Positions 7,827-16,950 of a stretch of 64,000 nucleotides of DNA are shown in pieces (the first letter of the stretch is position 1; every line of letters begins with the position of its first letter). This DNA comes from an uncultured Nitrospiraceae bacterium (lineage in GTDB: Bacteria > Nitrospirota > Thermodesulfovibrionia > Thermodesulfovibrionales > Dissulfurispiraceae). Below the pieces are notes generated by a model. The model made no database searches. It saw only the letters and a program-made list of their open reading frames with translations, and was not told where the DNA came from. The translations under genes and the position numbers were made by a program. The stretch lies in the NCBI GenBank assembly GCA_903822005.1, contig CAIJNL010000005.1, positions 1 to 64,000 of the forward strand, given 5' to 3'.

Positions 7827-8675
7827 ATGTCAAAATGCTATTCTCTTATCCCAACCTTATTATTGCTTCTGTTGTCTGTTCTTCTGTTGTCTGTTCTTCC
7901 CTTGCAAGCCCAGGAAACAGGACAAAAGTACTTCGAGGAGACATCAAGATTCAACGCGCCCGAGGCCTTTCAGGGGGTAGGCGTTGATGAAAACCATTTC
8001 TATGCTGTTACTAATCAGGCCATCGGCAAATATGAAAAGAAGACCGGAAATCTCGCCGGCCAGTGGAAAGGCCCGAAAGACGGGCCCATAATCCACCTTG
8101 ACAGCGCGGTTGTTGTTGAAGGAAAGCTTTATTGCGCCCACTCCAACTATCCCGAGTCGCCCATGACAAGTTCAGTAGAGATCTGGGACACAAAGACCAT
8201 GAAACATATCGGGACCCGCAGCTTCGGAATCCATTGGGGTTCGCTTACATGGATAGACCGCTACAATGGCTCATGGTGGACTGTTTTCGCGAACTATAAC
8301 CAGATATTCGGTTCGAGCCAGGCAGCCTATGGCAACACGCGCTGGACAACCATGGTCAAATTTGATGACAACTGGCAGTGGCAGCAGGCATGGGTCCTGC
8401 CGGCAAAACTCACACCGAAGTTCGGCGTCATGAGCAATTCGGGAGGTTCCTGGGGTCCGGATGGACTGCTTTATCTTTCAGGACATGATCCTGCCGAGGT
8501 CTACGTAATGAAGCTGCCCGAGGCCGGTTCGGTCCTTGAATGGATAGACACTATCCCTCTCAATATTGCCGGCCAGGGCATTGCCTGGGACAGAAGCGAT
8601 CCCGGAACAATCTATGGCATTATTCGAAGCAAACTCCAGGTAACATCCTCAAGGCTGAAATTCAAGTCGAGATAA
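7827..8675 (+). CDS. Secreted propeller-like protein of unknown function
   Basis: A Sec signal peptide (Leu-rich core, probable cut after LQAQ) is followed by about 255 residues rich in Trp, Gly and Asp. Recurring short strands such as VGVDENHFYAVTNQAIGKYE and GPDGLLYLSGHD look like blades of a beta-propeller. No catalytic motif or heme site is seen. The start is fixed by GGAGG at 7818-7822, just upstream of the ATG; the frame is open further upstream without a better site. It stands alone between ubiX and a convergent diguanylate cyclase. I do not recognise a named family. Confidence 0.8.
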   Translation: MSKCYSLIPTLLLLLLSVLLLSVLPLQAQETGQKYFEETSRFNAPEAFQGVGVDENHFYAVTNQAIGKYEKKTGNLAGQWKGPKDGPIIHLDSAVVVEGKLYCAHSNYPESPMTSSVEIWDTKTMKHIGTRSFGIHWGSLTWIDRYNGSWWTVFANYNQIFGSSQAAYGNTRWTTMVKFDDNWQWQQAWVLPAKLTPKFGVMSNSGGSWGPDGLLYLSGHDPAEVYVMKLPEAGSVLEWIDTIPLNIAGQGIAWDRSDPGTIYGIIRSKLQVTSSRLKFKSR

Positions 8676-8704
8676 GATAGCTGGTATTGACCCGGCAAAA
8701 GCTT

Positions 8705-9916
8705 TCAGGTCGCTTCGTTAAAGACTTCTACGCGATTGCGGCCTTTTTCTTTTGCGCTATACATGGCGCTGTCTGCCTGGTTAATCAGTTTTTCATATGA
8801 ATCAGCTTCAATGACGTCGGCTTCTGCAACGCCAAGGCTGATGGTGACAACCTCAGCGGATGTGGACTTTTCGTGCGGTATCTGTAAATCGCTCACATTT
8901 TTTCTTATTTCTTCAGCAATAAAACATGCCCCGTCCCGCGTGGTATATGGCAGCACGATTACAAATTCTTCTCCGCCATATCTCGCGCAAAAATCACCCG
9001 GCCGCTTCAATGTCTTCTCAATGGCCTGTGCGACCTGCCTGAGACATTCGTCCCCGCGGATATGTCCATACGTATCGTTGTAAGCCTTGAAGTGATCTAT
9101 ATCGCCCATTATTATCGAAAATGGGTATTTCTCTCTTTTGCTGCTGTTGATTAATGTAAGCAACTGGTCCGAAAAATAACGGCGGTTCGCAATGCCCGTT
9201 AAGGCGTCAATCACGGACTGTTTTCTTATCACTTCGTAGGCCTTATTAAGTTGTATGCCGCAGATCACAATACCGATCAGACCCATAAGGCCTATGACAA
9301 CATGGCCAATGAAGATGCGCTTCAGCGGTATTTGAGCTATAAAAGGCAGCGTCACACTAATACCGCCCCTGACATCGCCTTCTTTATACCCCTGCCTTGC
9401 GTGGCACTTCAGACATGACTTTTCGGTTTCGAGCGGCGCCATATAAAAAAAGCTTTTTTTCTGCCCGTCAACAATGAATTGACCGATCTCCCGCGTCCCA
9501 TTTTCAAAGGTTTTTAAAGCGCTCTCTTCACGGGGCGTCGGTTTATTTTCAGGACGGATGGGTTTCAGGCTGGTTAAGTGAAACTGTATTCCTCCTCGCT
9601 GGACTGATATTTCCGCAAGTTGCCTGGTCATGAGAGCAGGATTGACCTTGGTAAGTTTCAGACTCTTGCTTATTCGGATTTCACTGAGCGGGTCGTCCTG
9701 ATACTGATTGGGCTGCGTATCGCCTGTCACAGGAACGTAAACCCCGCCATGCACAGCATTCCAGGCCCGCGATGTTATGATCTGATTAAAAAAACTTCTT
9801 GCGGTAGTAAGCGCGATCTCTTCCCGTGCCTCTCTGGCATTCTGATAATCCCATACAAAGGAGGTGGCAACGAGAAAAAGCCAGATGGAACTGAATATAA
9901 GTAATGTTCTTTTCAT
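8705..9916 (-). CDS. Membrane diguanylate cyclase with N-terminal Tll0287-like (DUF3365) haem sensor
   Basis: A first membrane helix (residues 5-22) and a second (about 203-223) bracket a periplasmic domain. That domain contains CLKCH, a c-type haem-binding motif, in a DUF3365/Tll0287-like context. The C-terminal GGDEF domain (about 240-400) has YGGEEF as its active site, preceded by RPGD, a canonical inhibitory I-site. It is therefore expected to make c-di-GMP in response to a redox or gas signal, with product inhibition. The c-type haem is inferred from the motif. It faces the propeller-like gene convergently. Confidence 0.9.
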   Translation of the reverse strand: MKRTLLIFSSIWLFLVATSFVWDYQNAREAREEIALTTARSFFNQIITSRAWNAVHGGVYVPVTGDTQPNQYQDDPLSEIRISKSLKLTKVNPALMTRQLAEISVQRGGIQFHLTSLKPIRPENKPTPREESALKTFENGTREIGQFIVDGQKKSFFYMAPLETEKSCLKCHARQGYKEGDVRGGISVTLPFIAQIPLKRIFIGHVVIGLMGLIGIVICGIQLNKAYEVIRKQSVIDALTGIANRRYFSDQLLTLINSSKREKYPFSIIMGDIDHFKAYNDTYGHIRGDECLRQVAQAIEKTLKRPGDFCARYGGEEFVIVLPYTTRDGACFIAEEIRKNVSDLQIPHEKSTSAEVVTISLGVAEADVIEADSYEKLINQADSAMYSAKEKGRNRVEVFNEAT

Positions 9917-9950
9917 GCGTTATGTCTTACGTTGTCCTCGGTGCAAACTC

Positions 9951-10000
9951 AGAGGTGACGGGCCTATTTACTATATTTGCTAAATAGGCCCGTCACCTCT
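9951..10000. terminator. Perfect 20-bp palindrome between the asparaginase and the diguanylate cyclase
   Basis: Arms 9951-9970 and 9981-10000 are perfect inverted repeats around a 10-nt loop, starting AGAGGTGACGGGCC. The site lies just after the asparaginase stop and upstream of the diguanylate cyclase on the same strand. It lacks a following T-run on the minus strand. It may terminate or process the asparaginase transcript or be a regulator-binding palindrome. Confidence 0.5.
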
Positions 10001-10018
10001 ATCGAACTGAATTAGTGG

Positions 10019-11086
10019 TTACTTGTCAAACAGCTTCTGCAAAGCATCCGCATTTGACGTGGTCTGGAGACCAAGCATTAGCAATAATCTTGCCTTCTGC
10101 GGAGGAAGGTTATCAGCAAAAACAGCCCCTGCATCTTTCAGTGTCTTGCCTCCACCTATATATCCATAATGGGGAAGCACTCTGCCGTTCGGAACCCGGG
10201 TTGAGATGACTACCGGGATACCGTTGGCCAGCACCTCTTTTATGGCCTCGTACATGGGGACGCCGACGTTACCCCAGCCCAATGCCTGAATAACTATTCC
10301 CTTTACACCGGCCTTCGCCGCCGCCCTGACGAGTGAGCCGTCTGCGCCGCCATAAGCCGCCACGATTTCGACGTACGGAAGCTTATCCTGTTTGACCGGA
10401 ACATACTGTCTCCGTAGCGGCGCGCGATAGAAAATCACCCGGTCAGCGTCCGCGTTGCCAAGGAAACCGTAATCCCCTGATTTAAACGTTTCGACATCGG
10501 AAGTGTGGGTCTTGGTCACTTCTCGGGCGGCATTTATCTGGTTATTGAGGACGATCATCGATCCCTTTCCCTTTGCATCAGGAGAGACGCAGATACGCGT
10601 GGCGTTGAGGAGATTTCTCGGCCCATCAAAATCTTTTTCTGATGCATTCCGCTGAGCGCCGATGAGGACTATCGGCTTGTTGCTGTTCACTGTCAGGTCC
10701 AGAAAATAGGCTGTCTCTTCGAGAGTGTCCGTGCCGTGGGAAACTATGACACCCGCGATTTCAGGCCTGGCCAATGCTTCATTTACGGCTTTCTGCAATG
10801 CCACCCAGCGCTCCGGGTCCATATAACCGGAAGGAACGTTTGAAATATTCAGCACTTCTATCCTTGCAACCGACGCTATCTCCGGGACTGTGGCCAGAAG
10901 GTCTTCTCCTGAAATGGCCGGCACAGGCGCCTTCTTCACAGGATCAATCTTCATTGCAATAGTGCCCCCGGTAGCAATGAGCTTGACAACCGGAAGTTCC
11001 GCCGATGCGATGACAGGGAATACCAGGAATACCGTCAACAGCACGGCACTAAGAAGAAGAGCTGTTTTGTTACCTGTTTTTTTCAT
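10019..11086 (-). CDS. ansB: Periplasmic L-asparaginase (type II)
   Basis: This enzyme hydrolyses asparagine (often also glutamine) to aspartate and ammonia. A cleavable signal peptide (about 1-28, ending ASA) directs it to the periplasm. Both catalytic motifs are present: ATGGTIAM and SHGTDTLEETA. The length of 355 residues fits bacterial type II enzymes. The start is supported by AAGGAGG upstream of the ATG. The upstream neighbour on the same strand encodes an amino-acid-type solute-binding lipoprotein, which suggests periplasmic amino acid scavenging. Confidence 0.92.
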   Translation of the reverse strand: MKKTGNKTALLLSAVLLTVFLVFPVIASAELPVVKLIATGGTIAMKIDPVKKAPVPAISGEDLLATVPEIASVARIEVLNISNVPSGYMDPERWVALQKAVNEALARPEIAGVIVSHGTDTLEETAYFLDLTVNSNKPIVLIGAQRNASEKDFDGPRNLLNATRICVSPDAKGKGSMIVLNNQINAAREVTKTHTSDVETFKSGDYGFLGNADADRVIFYRAPLRRQYVPVKQDKLPYVEIVAAYGGADGSLVRAAAKAGVKGIVIQALGWGNVGVPMYEAIKEVLANGIPVVISTRVPNGRVLPHYGYIGGGKTLKDAGAVFADNLPPQKARLLLMLGLQTTSNADALQKLFDK

Positions 11087-11164
11087 GCAAAAGCCTCCTT
11101 ATACTAAACTGGTTTATAACGAACTGAGCAAAGGCCGGATTGCTCCCATTCCCTTTCCCGCCCT

Positions 11165-11965
11165 TTATTTAACTGCCGCCGGAGGTGCGACCGATACCCC
11201 GGTAATCCCGCTCTTTTTCAGCGACTCGGCGACCATACCAGAGGCCTTCGCGTCCTCTATAAATGCGCGCAAGTAAAGTGCCCCGGCCTCACGGCCTTTT
11301 GGAACACCCGAGGCCTGATTGATCACCATGAACCGACCCTCCAGTACGCGCGATCCAGGAATCTTTGCCGCGGCCTCAGCAAGCGGCTGTTTCACCCCGG
11401 CCAGCACATCCAGCTTGCTGGTCAAAAAGAGATCTATCGTCTCCTCGAACGTAGCCGCCCGCATCAACCGGGCATGCTTGAGATTGCGGCTCAGGAAAAG
11501 GTCATAAGCGCTTTTTGCCCCGACCGCTATTCGCACTCCCTCGCGGTCCACCTCTTCAATGGACCGGATGGGAGATCCGGCCGGCACAAGATATGCGCCC
11601 TCGATCTCGACATAAGGGGCCGTGAAGCTTATTTCAGCTGCCCTCTTTGGGTCTACGGCCAGAAAAGCGACGTCCCATGCACCGGTTTTCAGGGCATCGG
11701 TCATCTTGCCTGCAGCATCATAAAAAACGAATTCGAGCGGTACCCCCAGCCTCCTGGCAAGTTCGCGGGAGAGGTCTACGGCAACGCCGCGGGGTTCTCC
11801 TGTGGCCGGATCTTTCTGGGCGAGAATCGGGTTTCCATAGTTGATTCCGACCCGCAGCTTGCCTGTCGGCGCGATGTCAGAAACCACATCAGGTGATACC
11901 GGCGGCATGGCGGCGCAGGCAGCGAGCAGTAGAACACCGGCAAATTCCAAAACCATTTTTATCAT
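11165..11965 (-). CDS. Family 3 extracellular solute-binding lipoprotein
   Basis: A short signal with lipobox LLLAAC marks a lipoprotein. The mature part has the order of family 3 (amino-acid type) periplasmic binding proteins: LRVGINYGNPI, then GVAVDLSRELARRLG, WDVAFLAVDPKRA, and FTAPYVEIEGAYLV. The length (266 aa) is normal. AGGAG lies upstream of the ATG. No ABC permease or ATPase is adjacent, so it may serve a transporter elsewhere or act as a sensor-like receptor. It lies upstream of the asparaginase gene on the same strand. Confidence 0.88.
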   Translation of the reverse strand: MIKMVLEFAGVLLLAACAAMPPVSPDVVSDIAPTGKLRVGINYGNPILAQKDPATGEPRGVAVDLSRELARRLGVPLEFVFYDAAGKMTDALKTGAWDVAFLAVDPKRAAEISFTAPYVEIEGAYLVPAGSPIRSIEEVDREGVRIAVGAKSAYDLFLSRNLKHARLMRAATFEETIDLFLTSKLDVLAGVKQPLAEAAAKIPGSRVLEGRFMVINQASGVPKGREAGALYLRAFIEDAKASGMVAESLKKSGITGVSVAPPAAVK

Positions 11966-12093
11966 GGGTGAACTCCTTTCTATATTATTAGGCCTGACCG
12001 GCCTTGTTTAGCATCAGTATAACACAAGAAATCATGCGGTCAAATTCATGCCTTTTCGGCCATTTTTGCGCGACTGACAAAAGGGTTAATAAA

Positions 12094-12127
12094 GAAAAAA
12101 AGCCCTTGTAAACACAAGGGCTTTTTT
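12094..12127. terminator. Rho-independent terminator, bidirectional
   Basis: The stem AGCCCTTGT (12101-12109) pairs with ACAAGGGCT (12114-12122) around the loop AAAC, with A-runs before and T-runs after. It serves the HPP gene on the minus strand. Confidence 0.9.
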
Positions 12128-12152
12128 GAAAATTCAAGGCGGAGAAATACTG

Positions 12153-12665
12153 TTAGAACCAATACCTCGGATATTTGTTTTCCCGTGTCGCGTTATTGTA
12201 AACGAGCGAAATAGCTGTTATGATCACAGCCCCGAACAGGGTGGGGAAAAAAAGAAAGCTCCAGTCCGGCTGGGACAGATAGACTATGACCGGGTTTGCG
12301 CCGGCAGGCGGATGCGCGGTGCGGGTCAATATCATCAGGGAGATCGCTGTGCCTGTGGCGAGCGCGACAGTCCACCAGTGCGGACCGAAGATGGAAAGAA
12401 ACGCCAGGCCGACGAACGAACTCAGGAAATGACCTGCGATAACATTGCGGGGCTGCGCAAACGGTATGTCCGGGAAACCGAACAACAGCAGGCACGATGC
12501 CCCAAATGATCCGAGCACGAGCATAACGGACATGGAACTGGACAATGTAGCCACTGTTCCGATAGCCAGACAAGCGCCAACCCCTGCCAGGGCAATCGCC
12601 CGTAATGGTGCTTTGGGAGGCAGCTTTTCGCCTGCACCTTTGAACTTGCCAATAAACGATGTCAT
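12153..12665 (-). CDS. HPP-family integral membrane protein
   Basis: This four-helix membrane protein of 170 residues carries the family signature RTAHPPAGANP after the third helix. HPP proteins are linked in some bacteria and in plants to nitrite or nitrogen transport; the substrate here is unknown. I chose the ATG at 12665 because AGGAA lies upstream and the mature N-terminus (MTSFIGKFKGAG) fits the family. The frame is open for another 22 codons without a better site. It is followed by the terminator at 12094-12127 and is probably monocistronic or read from the FAH gene upstream. Confidence 0.88.
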   Translation of the reverse strand: MTSFIGKFKGAGEKLPPKAPLRAIALAGVGACLAIGTVATLSSSMSVMLVLGSFGASCLLLFGFPDIPFAQPRNVIAGHFLSSFVGLAFLSIFGPHWWTVALATGTAISLMILTRTAHPPAGANPVIVYLSQPDWSFLFFPTLFGAVIITAISLVYNNATRENKYPRYWF

Positions 12666-12723
12666 TAGGTTCCTTTTTAAGGCATATCTTTTATAATGTC
12701 GGCCCGGCAATGCCGGGGCCAAT

Positions 12724-13704
12724 TCAGGCAAAGGAAAACTTCAATTCTCCAAGTTTCTCTATCACCGTGGTTACCTTATCACCGGCCTTGAGCCAGACCT
12801 GCTTTTCTGGCGGCATGCCCAAAATTACTCCCTCTGGCGTACCGGTGAAGAGCATATCTCTCGGTTTCAGAGTCAAATGCTGGGAAGCGTAGCTGATGAA
12901 ATTAGCCACGCTGAAGATCATGTCATCGGTATTGCTGGACTGCCGCAATTCGCCGTTCACATAGCATTCGACCTTGAGCTTGTTAGGATCGGGAATCTGG
13001 TCTGCAGTTACCAGGTAAGGGCCCACCGGTGCAAAACCATCGAGGCTTTTGCCGAGCAGGAACTGGCTGGTCTTCATCTGCAGATCGCGGGCACTGAGGT
13101 CGTTGCCGGTGCAATAGCCGAATACATATGACAGCGCTTCTTCTTCACTCACCCTGAAGGCAGTCTTGCCGATAATCGCAATCAGTTCAACTTCATAGTC
13201 AAACTTTGTCGCCACATGCGTCGGCAGCTTGATGACCGCTTTATGGCCGGAGAGAGAGTTATTGAATTTCGAGAACAGAACCGGCGAAGCAGGGATCGGG
13301 GTATTTGTCTCGAAAGCATGCTTGCGGTAGTTAAACCCCATCATCAACAGCTTCTCAGGGTTTGTAACGCACGGCCCGAACTCTATTTTATTTTCATCAA
13401 GAAAAACCTTCTTGGTCTTCGTGCTTTTGAGCGCTGCCCGCACCAGCGCAGTAAGGCCCTGGTCTCCGCCTTTGATCACATCGTCGATAAGTGTTGGGAC
13501 CTTCTTTTTCAGGAGCTTAGACGCAGCCTTAACATCCAGAATGCCTCTTTCGGTCTTGACCCCAAGACTATATTCACCTTTCCTGCTGATCGTAACAAAG
13601 GTCATGCCCTTTGGACTTTCAGACATGGCGGCCTTTGCACTCCTCGAGACACCTTTTTTCTTTGTTACAACCTTTTTTTTGACAACCTTTCCCTTTACTG
13701 CCAT
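12724..13704 (-). CDS. Fumarylacetoacetate hydrolase-family protein with a lysine-rich N-terminal tail
   Basis: The C-terminal 200 residues form an FAH domain with MGFNYRKHA, the metal-binding acidic residues in DYEVELIAIIG and GNDLSARD, and the late GTPEGV. Members hydrolyse or decarboxylate 2-oxo-dienoic acids or acylpyruvates. About 25 extra residues at the N-terminus are strongly basic (VKGKVVKKKVVTKKKG). The tail is probably translated, because GAGGAGGG lies just upstream of the ATG at 13704. The nearby HMG-CoA-lyase-like enzyme and MFS symporter suggest catabolism of an organic or aromatic acid. Confidence 0.9.
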   Translation of the reverse strand: MAVKGKVVKKKVVTKKKGVSRSAKAAMSESPKGMTFVTISRKGEYSLGVKTERGILDVKAASKLLKKKVPTLIDDVIKGGDQGLTALVRAALKSTKTKKVFLDENKIEFGPCVTNPEKLLMMGFNYRKHAFETNTPIPASPVLFSKFNNSLSGHKAVIKLPTHVATKFDYEVELIAIIGKTAFRVSEEEALSYVFGYCTGNDLSARDLQMKTSQFLLGKSLDGFAPVGPYLVTADQIPDPNKLKVECYVNGELRQSSNTDDMIFSVANFISYASQHLTLKPRDMLFTGTPEGVILGMPPEKQVWLKAGDKVTTVIEKLGELKFSFA

Positions 13705-13787
13705 ATGCCACCCTCCTCGAATATGGTTGCTGAATAAGGAACAATAAGAACGCCTGATAGCAGTTCGGGCATTTGAGGCGCGCCCGG

Positions 13788-14273
13788 CTACATACCCATT
13801 TTGATCAATATATCACATGTGTCTTTTACATAGTTGTTGCACTTCTGTGTTAATAACATTTTTTCTTTAAAATATTTTCTGCCCTCTTCAGTGCCCAGAT
13901 CGCACCCCAACAGCTCTGTACAATTAAGCGACCCATGCTTTTCGATAAACAATTTGCAGAATTCATTCACCTTTGTGTAGGTCAGCTCTTTTGCGTCTTT
14001 ATTCTCTACTTTGGCCATGCCGTATTTCAGGCCTATTACCATGAACGCTCCCGAAACCGCGCCGCAGGTCAGGGACCGCCGCGCAATTCCGCCGCCGAAC
14101 GCGCATGCTATGCGGTTTGAGATCTCTTCCGTCAGGCCCGCCTCTTTTGAAAAAGCGGTCAATACCGACTGGGAGCATGAAAATCCGGCCTCAAAAGCCT
14201 TAAAAGCATCTTCAGTTTTTGTCACTTCTGTCACCCTTTCTGTTTCTTTGTCAGTCTGAGCCCTTTGGCTCAT
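13788..14273 (-). CDS. C_GCAxxG_C_C-family redox protein
   Basis: The pattern of conserved cysteines fits the C_GCAxxG_C_C family: GFSCSQSVL, TCGAVSGA (the GCAxxG-like core), NCTELLGC and a C-terminal CNNYVKDTC. These proteins of about 150 residues are thought to handle redox or metal cofactors and often sit beside oxidoreductases or transporters. The first 20 residues are hydrophilic and may be an extension; M1 is followed by many charged residues. No signal peptide is seen. It lies upstream of the FAH gene on the same strand. Confidence 0.85.
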   Translation of the reverse strand: MSQRAQTDKETERVTEVTKTEDAFKAFEAGFSCSQSVLTAFSKEAGLTEEISNRIACAFGGGIARRSLTCGAVSGAFMVIGLKYGMAKVENKDAKELTYTKVNEFCKLFIEKHGSLNCTELLGCDLGTEEGRKYFKEKMLLTQKCNNYVKDTCDILIKMGM

Positions 14274-14487
14274 TTTTTCGCTTCATATAATTATATTCTT
14301 CGGCCGGAATTAATTCAAACAGGATGGGTTTTAGCAAGTTTCTGAACATTATATCTTCTTAATTGCGAACCCTTAACATGATGTACTGCTGCGCGTAAAC
14401 TAATCGGCTTCCGGAAGCAGGAAATTATTTTCGTAAAATTGCCATAATAAGGCCTGAGTTTATTAAGTTTAACTGGGAGGATCGTAA

Positions 14488-15831
14488 ATGACCAAAACTT
14501 CATCGGGTAAGAGAACAAGCTACCGCTGGGTAGTAATGGGACTGATTTTTGCTGTATGGGCACTTGCCTGCGCTGACCGCGCCAATCTTGGCGTGGCCCT
14601 GCCGTTTATGAAAAAAGAATTCAACATCAGCAATACCGAGGCAGGAGCCATAGTCAGCCTGTTTGCCTTTTCTTATGCGGTAGTCCAAATCCCTTCCGGA
14701 TTATTTTATAAGAGAGTAAGCGCCATAACCGCCAACCGGATATTTCCCATATTCCTGACCCTGGTTTCCGTGTTTACCGCTCTTATGGGTACTACTTCTT
14801 CTACTTTCCTGCTGAAGATGTACCGCGTGGGCCTGGGAGTAGCAGAGGGTCCGCTCGGTATTGGTTGTACCAACATCATCAACCGCTGGTTTCCCCCAAA
14901 AGAAAAGGGAACTGCATCAGGGCTATGGATAGCCGCTTCCAAACTCGGCCCGGTCATAGTGCCGCCGGTCTGCGTGATAATCGTAGAACTATATGGCTGG
15001 CGTGAAATATTTTTCTTTTTTGCCATCCCGGGAATATTCCTTTCCATTATGTGGTACTTCATGGTGACCGTCAAACCGTCTGACAGCAAATTCTGTAATG
15101 CCGCTGAAGTCGATTATATTGAAAAAGAACAGGCGGTGGCTGTCATCGATAAGCCGGCACCAGTACGGGCAACGCGTGATCTGGGCTGGCTGGACAAGAT
15201 CAACCGGACCAAGAAAGTTGTGCCGCTGAAAACTACCGGCGAGGTATTCCGCTCCTGGAACGTGCTCGGAAATGCGATTGGTTATGGCTGCATGATAGGC
15301 ATCAGCAATACCTTCATGCTCTGGATACCGAGCTATCTCATGAATGTGAAAGGGTTCACATCCATAAAAATGGGCTTTCTTGCCTCGGCGCCGTTTCTTG
15401 GGGCAGTAATCGGAAATACGCTTGGCGGCTGGATGTCTGACAAGGTTTTCGACAAACGCAGAAAACCAACCATGATGATCGGAGCCCTGTGCACTATCGT
15501 CATGATGGCTGCGTTGGTGTATGCTCCTAATAATGCGGCATACCTGGGTGGGGTGCTTCTTCTCGCCGGACTGCTTCTCGGGTTCGGATATGCAGGATTT
15601 ACCGTTTATCCCATGGGCCTCACAACCAAAGATGCGTACCCCGTTGCTTTCAGCCTCGTCAATACCGGCGGACAGCTTGGCGGCGCATGCGCCCCGCTGA
15701 TAGTCGGAATAATACTTGATGCCTACAGCTGGAATGCCGTCTTTATTTACCTGGCGCTCAGCTCGGTGTTATGCTTCGCGGTCCTGGCTACTATTGATGA
15801 ACCGGTTGGTGATGTTAACGCGGCTCAATAG
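14488..15831 (+). CDS. MFS transporter, anion:cation symporter family
   Basis: This protein of 447 aa has twelve membrane helices. The N-terminal half shows the ACS-family arrangement: RWVVMGLIFAVWALACADR, then NLGVALPFMKKEFN and GLFYKR. A central hydrophilic loop lies at about residues 200-240. Relatives import hexuronates, galactonate, tartrate, phthalates or other organic anions. GGGAGG precedes the ATG at 14488. Its neighbours (FAH hydrolase, HMG-CoA-lyase-like enzyme) point to an organic acid substrate, which is inference. Confidence 0.9.
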   Translation: MTKTSSGKRTSYRWVVMGLIFAVWALACADRANLGVALPFMKKEFNISNTEAGAIVSLFAFSYAVVQIPSGLFYKRVSAITANRIFPIFLTLVSVFTALMGTTSSTFLLKMYRVGLGVAEGPLGIGCTNIINRWFPPKEKGTASGLWIAASKLGPVIVPPVCVIIVELYGWREIFFFFAIPGIFLSIMWYFMVTVKPSDSKFCNAAEVDYIEKEQAVAVIDKPAPVRATRDLGWLDKINRTKKVVPLKTTGEVFRSWNVLGNAIGYGCMIGISNTFMLWIPSYLMNVKGFTSIKMGFLASAPFLGAVIGNTLGGWMSDKVFDKRRKPTMMIGALCTIVMMAALVYAPNNAAYLGGVLLLAGLLLGFGYAGFTVYPMGLTTKDAYPVAFSLVNTGGQLGGACAPLIVGIILDAYSWNAVFIYLALSSVLCFAVLATIDEPVGDVNAAQ

Positions 15832-15862
15832 AGAGTTGCCGGCATAAAATAGTAATTGCACA

Positions 15863-15902
15863 ACGGGCGCATTCTTTGCCTCAGGCAAACCAATGCGCCC
15901 GT
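15863..15902. terminator. Bidirectional hairpin between convergent genes
   Basis: An 11-bp perfect outer stem ACGGGCGCATT/AATGCGCCCGT (15863-15873 and 15892-15902) encloses an inner stem TTTGCC/GGCAAA with loop TCA. It lies between the convergent MFS and lyase-like genes, where a shared terminator is expected. There is no long T-run. Confidence 0.7.
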
Positions 15903-15925
15903 ATCTTTGAATGAGTCCGGCCTTT

Positions 15926-16843
15926 TTATTTGAAGCTGTTCGGCGTCTGCTTCTCGATGCGCTGAACGTAGCTGTCAGTTCCCTTGCCTTCTACCAACTG
16001 TTCCACAAATTGCCCAGCGACAATCAGTTTATTCAGGTCAATTCCGGTTTCGATGCCCATGCCCTTAAGCATGAATACGACATCTTCGGTGGCAACATTG
16101 CCTGTTGCGCCTTTAATGTATGGACAGCCGCCCAGTCCGGCCAATGACGAGTCCAGCTTTGTAATCCCCGCGCACATGGCCGCCACTACGCCCGCCAGGC
16201 CCATGCCATGCGTATTGTGCATGTGCAGCATCCAGCTTACCTGCGGAAAGATATTCCGCAGTTCCATGGTGCGCTGATAGATTAATTTAGGATCTCCGAG
16301 GCCAGCTGCATCGGAAAGAGATATTTCGGTTATGCCGATGTCCAAATAAGACCGGACAATTTCCTTTACTGCATCAATTGGAATAAGGCCCTCAAAGGGG
16401 GAAATGAAAGGCAAAGATATCGACCCTGCCAGCCCGATATCATTAGCTTGGGCTATTTTCACACACTCGGGAAAGCGGCTCATCGCCTCCTGCGGAGAAG
16501 AGCCTGTCCCTGCCTTGTGATGCTCCAGGCTGGCGGAGACATTTAATTTTACCTTCCTGCAGCCGCAATCAGCGGCCTCCTGAACTCCGTCAGGCCCGAA
16601 CACCAGCGCCCTGTATTGAATATCCGGCCTCTGTTTCAGTTTTCTGAAGACCTCATTTGTGTTGCGCATTTTCATCATTGCCTCAAAGTTTGAAAAAGCC
16701 CCAACCTCTATGCATTTGACGCCCGCGTCCGCTATCATGTCCAGCAATTTCAGCTTGTCTTCAACAGAGACGATCTTTTCTGTGCTCTGAAAACCGTCGC
16801 GCGTTACATCCTCACATATTCTGACCTGTTTTGGAAATTCCAT
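15926..16843 (-). CDS. Hydroxymethylglutaryl-CoA lyase-like aldolase
   Basis: This 305-residue TIM-barrel of the HMGL-like (DRE-TIM) family has RICEDVTRDGFQ at the start (catalytic Arg-Asp), HMHNTHGMG (metal-binding His pair) and GGCPYIKGATGN (catalytic Cys loop), the order seen in HMG-CoA lyase. It should cleave a 3-hydroxy-3-methyl acyl-CoA, or a related acid, to acetyl-CoA or pyruvate plus a keto product. The exact substrate cannot be read from the sequence. AGGAGG lies upstream of the ATG. It is convergent with the MFS symporter. Confidence 0.9.
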   Translation of the reverse strand: MEFPKQVRICEDVTRDGFQSTEKIVSVEDKLKLLDMIADAGVKCIEVGAFSNFEAMMKMRNTNEVFRKLKQRPDIQYRALVFGPDGVQEAADCGCRKVKLNVSASLEHHKAGTGSSPQEAMSRFPECVKIAQANDIGLAGSISLPFISPFEGLIPIDAVKEIVRSYLDIGITEISLSDAAGLGDPKLIYQRTMELRNIFPQVSWMLHMHNTHGMGLAGVVAAMCAGITKLDSSLAGLGGCPYIKGATGNVATEDVVFMLKGMGIETGIDLNKLIVAGQFVEQLVEGKGTDSYVQRIEKQTPNSFK

Positions 16844-16950
16844 GATATAAATGTCCTCCTGACGTTTATTATGCTTTACTTATTTCAGACCTTACACCGG
16901 CGCTCTTTATCCGCTCATTTGTCATGAACTAAAACTATCACGGCATTAGC

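Noticed and set aside
14315-14563. Minus-strand frame of 82 codons upstream of the MFS gene
   Set aside because: No ribosome-binding site or family match; it overlaps the MFS start.
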